Below are positions 1 through 4,932 of a stretch of 9,461 bases of DNA, piece by piece. Origin of the DNA: Microcaldota archaeon (GTDB taxonomy: Archaea > Micrarchaeota > Micrarchaeia > Anstonellales > Anstonellaceae). Numbering within the stretch: position 1 is the first letter of the stretch; each line of letters begins with the position of its first letter. Below the pieces are notes generated by a model. It ran no database searches, was not told where the DNA came from, and worked only from the letters and a program-made list of their open reading frames with translations. The stretch is taken from contig JAPLWZ010000058.1 in the NCBI GenBank assembly GCA_026396335.1, positions 1 to 9,461 of the forward strand. The letters run 5' to 3'. The position numbers were made by a program, and so were the translations under genes.

Positions 1-28
1 GCACTCCCCTACTTTGAACACCGTAATA

Positions 29-247
29 ATGGTGGAGAAGGCGCTCAAGGATGCAAAGGACAGCGTGGTGAGCGTGGCAGAGCTCAAGCGTGCTCTACCA
101 AAGCAGGTGAACCACTATACCTTGAAGGCAATCCTCTACTATTTGGAGGAGAGCAACAAGATAGCGGTCAGTCTGAGAGGCATAACCTGGATACACAACA
201 CAAATGCCAATCTCCGGCGCTCAATCGCACGGGGAATGGAGTTATGA
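29..247 (+). CDS. Small winged-helix-like protein, probable antitoxin of a RelE-type toxin-antitoxin pair
   Basis: This 72-residue protein probably binds and neutralises the toxin encoded by the next gene and represses their shared promoter. Residues 13-46 read as a compact helix-turn-helix (AELKRALPKQ, then a helix ending YYLEESNKI), followed by a beta-wing (IAVSLRGITWI, about 45-55) and a basic tail (NLRRSIARG). This resembles the small winged-helix proteins found beside RelE-like toxins in archaea; that recognition is from memory. The ATG at 29 is preferred because the protein then begins MVEKALKDAK, as I recall for relatives. An in-frame TTG at 14 would add five residues. The stop overlaps the toxin start by ATGA, so the two are probably translationally coupled. 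The promoter lies outside or at the edge of the window and cannot be judged. Confidence 0.68.
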   Translation: MVEKALKDAKDSVVSVAELKRALPKQVNHYTLKAILYYLEESNKIAVSLRGITWIHNTNANLRRSIARGMEL

Positions 248-588
248 AAACTGTAAGAGTGATACTGTCTACTGAAGCTGAAATAGAGTACAATCTTCTT
301 GTGGAACAATCAGAGCACTCCAAGGTGGCGCGCTCAATATTGAATGCAGTAGAAAACAAGAAGCGGCTCATCAGGGCAAATCCGCAGTATGGGGAGCCAA
401 TCCCAAAAAAGCAGATTCCTGCTGATTATATTGCCAAGTACGGCGTGAACAACCTGTTCTGGGTCGGCCTGCCTGATTATTGGAGAATGATTTACACACT
501 CACTGCCAATGGAGAGGTGGAAATAATCGCATTTGTGCTGGATATTATTGACCATAAAAAATACAACAAGAAGTTCGGTTACCGTTGA
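244..588 (+). CDS. RelE/ParE-fold toxin (predicted mRNA interferase)
   Basis: This 114-residue protein has the size and segment order of the RelE/ParE toxin fold. It starts with a beta strand (VRVILST, 4-10), then two helices (about 11-44), a NPQYGEPIPKKQIP loop, and a beta sheet carrying LFWVGLPDYWRMIYTL (71-86) and EVEIIAFVLDII (91-102), and ends with the basic tail DHKKYNKKFGYR. Members of the fold cleave mRNA at the ribosome or, in the ParE branch, poison gyrase. The YWRMIY strand and the C-terminal DHxxY segment are typical of the RNase branch. R81, H104 and Y107 are candidate catalytic or RNA-contact residues, by analogy only. The start overlaps the antitoxin stop (ATGA), the usual order of antitoxin first. 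The gene is intact, so the cassette may be active. The exact toxin subfamily cannot be fixed by eye. Confidence 0.82.
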   Translation: MKTVRVILSTEAEIEYNLLVEQSEHSKVARSILNAVENKKRLIRANPQYGEPIPKKQIPADYIAKYGVNNLFWVGLPDYWRMIYTLTANGEVEIIAFVLDIIDHKKYNKKFGYR

Positions 589-630
589 ATGCCCGTTTTC
601 GCGTTCGCCATTCGCTCGTCTGCAAATCTG

Positions 631-640
631 CTTTATAAAC
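631..640 (+). promoter_or_regulatory. TATA box for the 663 gene
   Basis: TTTATAAA at 632-639 matches the archaeal TATA consensus. Its centre lies about 27 bases before the ATG at 663. Transcription would start at or next to the start codon, giving a leaderless mRNA; no Shine-Dalgarno motif is seen. This makes the 663 gene a transcription unit separate from the toxin-antitoxin pair. Confidence 0.65.
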
Positions 641-662
641 ACTTCTATCCATCATCTAGCAC

Positions 663-1220
663 ATGAAGAATACTATACTTGCTATACCCCAGCACAACAA
701 GGTTTACGTGATCAAGAAGCGCGCGCTTACTGAGATGAAAATAGGCTCCGGGCGCGGGCAGGCAAAGCTATGGGATAGCTTCAAAAGGTGCACTGAGGGT
801 GTGAATTCAACGCATGATATTGCCGCTGCTGAAAATAAAATCAAAAAGATACTGAGTTTTGACACTCCATCATACGAAATAGCCTGCAAGGACATTACTT
901 TTCTTAGCAAGGTTGGCATGACATCCATTCCTGAAGGAAAAAAGAATGATTGGAATTCGATTGTCCGGTTGATGGGCACTTTTCTTAGAAAAATGGGCTA
1001 CCTGCGCAATATCAATACGCACCAGGAAGAGAGGCTCATTGGAAGCACTGTCGATAATGCCTATGCGAAACGGCCATTCAGGCCAATTGGAATTGTGAAT
1101 TTGGAGCTGAAACTTCACCCTGAAAGTGCGCGCCACGGATTAATTGCTGTTAAGGATGCCCGAGATATCCAGGTTTGCGGAATGGCTTTTACGCGAATGT
1201 ATGGATTGGGAACTCATTGA
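663..1220 (+). CDS. Hypothetical protein, 185 residues, unrecognised
   Basis: I do not recognise this protein and assign no function. It is soluble in character, with no signal peptide or membrane segment, and basic overall. The N-terminus is strand-like and lysine-rich (ILAIPQHNKVYVIKKR, 5-20). A polar middle (about 30-70) is followed by a helix-rich stretch (about 95-115, SIVRLMGTFLRKMGYL), and the C-terminal third contains strand-like IGIVNLELKL (142-151) and a DARDIQVCG segment. There is no obvious zinc-binding cysteine cluster, Walker motif or nuclease motif. Support for a real gene: a well-placed TATA box at 632-639, an uninterrupted frame over 558 bases, and no better overlapping frame. 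It sits alone between a toxin-antitoxin pair and an exchanger gene, which suggests a small accessory island, but nothing mobile is visible. Confidence 0.6.
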   Translation: MKNTILAIPQHNKVYVIKKRALTEMKIGSGRGQAKLWDSFKRCTEGVNSTHDIAAAENKIKKILSFDTPSYEIACKDITFLSKVGMTSIPEGKKNDWNSIVRLMGTFLRKMGYLRNINTHQEERLIGSTVDNAYAKRPFRPIGIVNLELKLHPESARHGLIAVKDARDIQVCGMAFTRMYGLGTH

Positions 1221-1273
1221 AGAGTGCGTTATAACTGATTTTAAGAAGAGCGAGGATTTCCCGAACAGAAGGG

Positions 1274-1282
1274 ATTAATTAT
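1274..1282 (+). promoter_or_regulatory. Possible TATA box for the exchanger gene
   Basis: ATTAATTAT is an A/T-rich element centred about 24 bases before the ATG at 1302, the same geometry as the other first genes in the window. It is less consensus-like than the element at 632-639. No Shine-Dalgarno motif precedes the ATG, which fits a leaderless transcript. Confidence 0.38.
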
Positions 1283-1301
1283 CTGCGCGAGTTTTGTATG
1301 C

Positions 1302-2264
1302 ATGCCAGTGCTCGACATAGTGCTTCTCGTCGTATTCACACTCGTTCTTGCCAAATCCGCGCAGATTGTGGTGGAGCACGCAGATAAGCTGTCGAAGTTT
1401 TTCGGCATTAGCACGCTTGCCATTGGAATGCTGCTCATTTCTTCCATCACCACTCTTCCAGAACTTTCAGTTTCGATTATTTCATCCGCTGCAAAACAGG
1501 GAGATATTGCGGCTGGCAATGCCGTGGGCTCAGTCATCTGCAATATGCTGTTCATACTCGGGCTTGGCGCTTTCCTTTATGGGTTTAAGGTGGAAAAAAA
1601 CGAGAAGAATGACGCCGTACTCCTTGCAGTTACTGTTGCCATCATCTGTGCGTATGTGCTTGTGAGGACGCTTGTCATCGGCGGTGCGATTGGCTTTTGG
1701 GAAGGCGCTATACTGCTCCTTATCTGGGCGTGGAATGCGCTGCGGCTGATGACAAGAAGAAAGGTAGAGGAGCGGAGGGAGAGGGGCGCGATTATTGAGA
1801 AGAGTGAGGGGCTGAAGTCGTTCCTTGTTTTTGTCGCAGGTGTTGCAGTTGTGCTTGTGAGTGCCGCAGTTGTTGTTGATTCTGCTGTGCACGTGGCAGA
1901 TGATTTCGGGCTGGCAAAGGGATTCATTGGCGCTACTATTATTGCGATTGGCACATCGCTTCCTGAGCTGTCAATTATTCTTCAAGCTATTAGGATGAAG
2001 AAATATGGCATTGCTGTTGGGAATGCGGTCGGCGCGAATATGGCGGACATGACCCTCGTGCTTGGCGTTGCTGTTATTATGAACCCGATTTCCGCTGCCG
2101 GCGGCGTGCTTGTGACTGCATTTGTTTTCGGGATAATTACGAATGCCGCGTTCTTGTATTTTGTTTTGACTAAAGGGAAATTTGGCAAGAGGGAGGGCGC
2201 GATACTGCTTTTGCTGTATGCAATTTACCTGGTTTCAATTTTCTATTTGCAGGCTGCGAAATAG
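1302..2264 (+). CDS. Sodium/calcium exchanger-family membrane antiporter (CaCA superfamily)
   Basis: This 320-residue integral membrane protein exchanges cations, probably Ca2+ against Na+ or H+, across the cytoplasmic membrane. It has about ten hydrophobic segments in two halves split by a charged loop (about 151-170, RRKVEERRERG). Each half carries an alpha repeat: residues 40-88 with TTLPE and GNAVGSVICN, and residues 208-256 with GTSLPE and GNAVGANMAD. Compared, from memory, with the archaeal NCX_Mj structure, the ion ligands are present: T50, E54, S77 and N81 at identical numbering, and T218, E222 and D249 with a nine-residue offset. Two positions differ: T51 replaces serine, and A245 replaces the serine of the second repeat. 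Length matches prokaryotic members (about 300-350). The ATG at 1302 begins directly before the first helix. It is convergent with the nuclease gene, 27 bases apart. Confidence 0.9.
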   Translation: MPVLDIVLLVVFTLVLAKSAQIVVEHADKLSKFFGISTLAIGMLLISSITTLPELSVSIISSAAKQGDIAAGNAVGSVICNMLFILGLGAFLYGFKVEKNEKNDAVLLAVTVAIICAYVLVRTLVIGGAIGFWEGAILLLIWAWNALRLMTRRKVEERRERGAIIEKSEGLKSFLVFVAGVAVVLVSAAVVVDSAVHVADDFGLAKGFIGATIIAIGTSLPELSIILQAIRMKKYGIAVGNAVGANMADMTLVLGVAVIMNPISAAGGVLVTAFVFGIITNAAFLYFVLTKGKFGKREGAILLLLYAIYLVSIFYLQAAK

Positions 2265-2268
2265 GCGC

Positions 2269-2285
2269 TTTGTTATTTTCATTTT
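2269..2285 (+). terminator. Possible T-rich transcription terminator after the exchanger gene
   Basis: The short gap after the exchanger stop contains a run with 13 T in 17 bases. Archaeal RNA polymerase can terminate on T-rich tracts without a hairpin, so this may end the exchanger transcript before it enters the convergent nuclease gene. No stem-loop is seen, and the assignment rests on composition only. Confidence 0.35.
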
Positions 2286-2291
2286 GCCAGG

Positions 2292-3137
2292 TTACTTCCT
2301 GTTCGACAGAACTATCTTTGCGTCTTCCTTCAGGCGCGAGATTTCCTTTTCGTTCAGCCTCAGCCTGCGGAGCTGCTCTTCCGGCGCGGCGAGAAGTTCC
2401 TTTACTGTTATGATTCCCGCGTCATGAAGGGACATGAATGTGCGCCTGTCAAGGTGCGGGAGAAGTGTGGTCGGGTAGATTTTGTTTTCCTCTATGCGAA
2501 CCTGTATGCTTTCGTCCTGAGGGAAGCTCCAGCCGAGCAACTTCAAGCCAACGCAGTCGCCGTATGCGATTACGTCGCCTGAGAATTTTGTGTTTGTCGC
2601 GAGCCACGCTGTTTTTATGTCGCTGTTCCTGTCGCGCACATCCAGGAAGCGAGCCCATGAGTAAAGCGCGGACTGTATGTGGCACTCATAATGGATGGAG
2701 TTGTGGAACTTGCATTCTATGATGCACTTTGTGGGCGCATGCCCCTCGTACTCGCCGCGCGATGCCACTACGTCAATTTCGTGCTGCACGCATTTCCCGT
2801 TTACAAATTGGCGCAGCTTTGTTTCGTAGCCCCTGCCTTTGAGAAGCGCGCCTATGAATGTTTCAAATGGGTAGCCGTCGGGCCCGAGTTTCAGAAGCGC
2901 GTTTCTTAGCCCGAAGCGCGCTGCTGCGCCTGGCCGCATTTCAGAAAGCGCCGCGTATGCCATGCTGTAAATTTCGCTTGTCGCCATGTTGTTTTTGATG
3001 CGCGAGGCGAGCGAATCGATTATTTCGTCCACCATCTGCCCGGATGCGCCAGAGCGGCGGAGCGCGTGGCGTATCTTGTTGTAATCAAGCGGCTCGGTTG
3101 TGCCGTCCGCCTTTTTCACGAATATTTGCTGTGCCAT
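2292..3137 (-). CDS. ATP-cone domain protein with PD-(D/E)XK (Mrr-like) nuclease domain
   Basis: A 281-residue, three-part protein. Residues 1-84 form an ATP-cone, the nucleotide-sensing fold known from ribonucleotide reductase and NrdR (IFVKKADGTTEPLDYNKI at the start, then RRSGAS and the helix IYSMAYAAL). Residues 88-205 look like a restriction-endonuclease-type core: FE near 91-92, EID with D122, the IIECK strand with E141 and K143, and a later GLKLLGW motif seen in Mrr-like proteins. Residues 225-278 are helical and resemble a helix-hairpin-helix-type DNA-binding tail (MSLHDAGIITVKELL). I infer a nucleotide-regulated nuclease in DNA repair or defence; the substrate is unknown. An upstream ATG at 3179 would overlap the ligase by 29 bases. 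The ATG at 3137 is preferred because the domain starts there and AGGGG lies seven bases before it. It follows the ligase by 13 bases, so co-transcription is likely. Confidence 0.82.
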   Translation of the reverse strand: MAQQIFVKKADGTTEPLDYNKIRHALRRSGASGQMVDEIIDSLASRIKNNMATSEIYSMAYAALSEMRPGAAARFGLRNALLKLGPDGYPFETFIGALLKGRGYETKLRQFVNGKCVQHEIDVVASRGEYEGHAPTKCIIECKFHNSIHYECHIQSALYSWARFLDVRDRNSDIKTAWLATNTKFSGDVIAYGDCVGLKLLGWSFPQDESIQVRIEENKIYPTTLLPHLDRRTFMSLHDAGIITVKELLAAPEEQLRRLRLNEKEISRLKEDAKIVLSNRK

Positions 3138-3150
3138 AGTTTGCCCCTGA

Positions 3151-4881
3151 TCATGCGCTTCTCTTCCGCTGTATTTCAAATAGCGAGATTATTTCTTTTG
3201 TGGTTGTTGCCTCATTTGGCCCCTTGTCGTCGCGCAGCGACATCATTCGGGGGAAGCGGAGCGCGTAGCCTGTTTCTCCAACGAGCCCGCAGGTGTGCAT
3301 GGGCGAGAGGGTGATTTCGTCTGCCGCAACCGTTATCACGTACTTTGGCTTTACCCAAAAGTCAGGTGTGAGTTTGCTTACCACGCCTTTTGGCTTTTTT
3401 TTCATTTTTATTTTGTCAAGCATGGATTCAAAGGTGCGCATTTCGTCCTCGGAAAAGCCGCTGCCTATTTTCGCTATTGATTCGAGTTCGTTTGTTTCGT
3501 CGTTCAGCACCGCAGTGAGCAGCCCGCCGAATTCGAACTCCTGGCGCGCGCCCTTGCCCAAATAGTAGCCGATTATTACTGCGTCAATGGTGTCTGCCAT
3601 TGCGCCGTAGGATTTTTTCAGTTTTATCCATGCGAATTTTCGTGCGCCTGCCACGTAGGGCTGCGTCAAGTCCTTTGCAATTATCCCTTCGAGACCTGCC
3701 GCAATTGATTGCTGGAAGAATTCCTCGAGTTTGTTTGGCGAGTCCGTGATTATTTGCACGGAGGGGAGGAGAACGGGATTATTGACTGTCATTTTCTCGA
3801 GTGTTTTTCTGCGAGATGAATAGGGAAGGAGCGTCAAATCCTTGCCGTCAAGAAACATTATGTCGAATACGAACAGGCGCAGCGGGAAATCTGCGGACAT
3901 TTTTTCTATCCCGTATTTTCTCTTGCGTTGTATTGTTTCCTGGAAGGAATAGTATTTCTTTTCTTTAACGTTGTATGCAAGCGCTTCGCCTTCGAATATT
4001 GCGGACTTTGCTTTCAGTGCGGCTGCTGCTTCCGTGATTTCCGGGAACATGTGGGTCATTTTCTCGAGCTTGCGCGAGTAGATTTCCACTTTGCCGCCTT
4101 CGAGATGAATCTGCATGCGGAGGCCGTCATACTTTGCCTCCACTGCGCATTTTCCGCCGAGCTTTTCCACTATTTGCGCTGCGTCAGGCAGGCGCTCTGC
4201 GAGTGCGGGGCGGATTGGCTTGAAGGGCTGTGTTGAGAAGTGCGACAGGTCTTTGCCTGCAATGTAATGCTCTGCCACTGTGCCCAAGTCCGAGCAGAGG
4301 TTGAATGCGCGCTCGAGTATGAGCTTGTCTTTTTTGTCGCCGTGCTTTGTCATGGAGAGTGCGTCTATTATTGAGGGGTCGCCCACGCCCAGGCGCAATT
4401 TTCCGAGGCAGAATCGGACCAGGTATTTTGCCTCGAGGGGAGTGGCACCGTTAAGGAGTTCGGAAAGAAGAGAGATTTTAGAGTCCTGGGAGCCGCTGCC
4501 AGACATGCGGGAAATCTTGAGGAATGTTGCGTAGACCCTGAGAAGCTCGTTTGGAGAGGAGGAGAGGGAAGTTTGCTGCCTTTTCGAAAGGAAAAATTCC
4601 GCGGTGCTGCCCAAGTCGCCGGACCTTTTGTAGTCTGCTGCCACTTGTGCATCCACCCTGCCAGATACCTGCGAGATTGCCCGGATTGCCAGCTTTTCCC
4701 CTATGCCGACGTCCAGCCCTTCGTATGCTGGCGCGATGTTCCCTTCTATAATATAGATAAGGGGTTTTGCCTCCTCTTGATTGCATTTTCCAAGAAGCTC
4801 TGCCACTATGGCAGACATTGCCAGCCGCGAGGCTTCCGCCTCTATTTTTGCGAAATATTCCGCTGCTTCGGAAAAGAGCAT
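3151..4881 (-). CDS. lig: ATP-dependent DNA ligase, archaeal type
   Basis: Seals nicks in double-stranded DNA using ATP, joining Okazaki fragments and completing repair. The protein is 576 residues, the usual archaeal size, with an N-terminal DNA-binding domain (about 1-210), an adenylation domain (about 220-425) and an OB-fold domain (about 430-576). Motifs in order: motif I EAKYDGLR with adenylated lysine K250; YSRKLEKMTHMFPE (motif Ia); FEGEAL; motif III RLFVFDIMFLDG (335-346); motif IV EGIIAKD (398-404); motif V WIKLKKSYG (418-426); motif VI RFPRMMSLRDDK (542-553). All key residues appear intact. The ATG at 4881 gives the typical N-terminus MLFSEAAEYFAKIE. An in-frame TTG at 4902 adds seven residues but lies directly beside the TATA box, upstream of the expected transcript start. 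This is the first gene of a probable operon with the ATP-cone nuclease, divergent from the pilin-like cluster. Confidence 0.96.
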   Translation of the reverse strand: MLFSEAAEYFAKIEAEASRLAMSAIVAELLGKCNQEEAKPLIYIIEGNIAPAYEGLDVGIGEKLAIRAISQVSGRVDAQVAADYKRSGDLGSTAEFFLSKRQQTSLSSSPNELLRVYATFLKISRMSGSGSQDSKISLLSELLNGATPLEAKYLVRFCLGKLRLGVGDPSIIDALSMTKHGDKKDKLILERAFNLCSDLGTVAEHYIAGKDLSHFSTQPFKPIRPALAERLPDAAQIVEKLGGKCAVEAKYDGLRMQIHLEGGKVEIYSRKLEKMTHMFPEITEAAAALKAKSAIFEGEALAYNVKEKKYYSFQETIQRKRKYGIEKMSADFPLRLFVFDIMFLDGKDLTLLPYSSRRKTLEKMTVNNPVLLPSVQIITDSPNKLEEFFQQSIAAGLEGIIAKDLTQPYVAGARKFAWIKLKKSYGAMADTIDAVIIGYYLGKGARQEFEFGGLLTAVLNDETNELESIAKIGSGFSEDEMRTFESMLDKIKMKKKPKGVVSKLTPDFWVKPKYVITVAADEITLSPMHTCGLVGETGYALRFPRMMSLRDDKGPNEATTTKEIISLFEIQRKRSA

Positions 4882-4902
4882 AAGGAGAGAAATGGAAAGC
4901 AA

Positions 4903-4912
4903 TTATTTAAAG
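4903..4912. promoter_or_regulatory. Shared, near-palindromic TATA element driving divergent transcription
   Basis: The core TTTAAA (4906-4911) is a perfect palindrome. Read on the minus strand the element is TTTAAATA, a strong archaeal TATA match centred about 27 bases from the ligase ATG at 4881. Read on the plus strand it is TATTTAAA, centred about 25 bases from the ATG at 4933. The whole gap between the two start codons is only 51 bases and holds no second candidate. One element therefore probably serves both directions. The plus-strand upstream flank (GGAAAGCAA) is purine-rich, as expected for a BRE in that orientation. Confidence 0.6.
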
Positions 4913-4932
4913 GTCAGCATGGATTACCCCCT

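Noticed and set aside
1530..1954. Minus-strand open frames opposite the exchanger gene.
   Set aside because: They are antisense to a clearly recognisable membrane protein and have low-complexity translations rich in Thr, Ala and Pro or His and Asn.
3138..3179. ATG at 3179 as the start of the ATP-cone nuclease.
   Set aside because: It would overlap the ligase end by 29 bases and add 14 polar residues before the ATP-cone. The ATG at 3137 has AGGGG seven bases upstream and begins at the domain.
4882..4902. TTG start for the ligase, seven residues upstream of the ATG at 4881.
   Set aside because: The codon lies directly beside the TATA box, upstream of the expected transcript start, and the extra residues do not fit the typical archaeal ligase N-terminus.
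4573..4932. Open frame upstream of the pilin-like lead gene, adding 120 residues to its N-terminus.
   Set aside because: It is antisense to the ligase coding region, its translation is an unstructured mix of Cys, Pro and Arg, and it would bury the class III signal peptide inside the protein. Its start also precedes the promoter.
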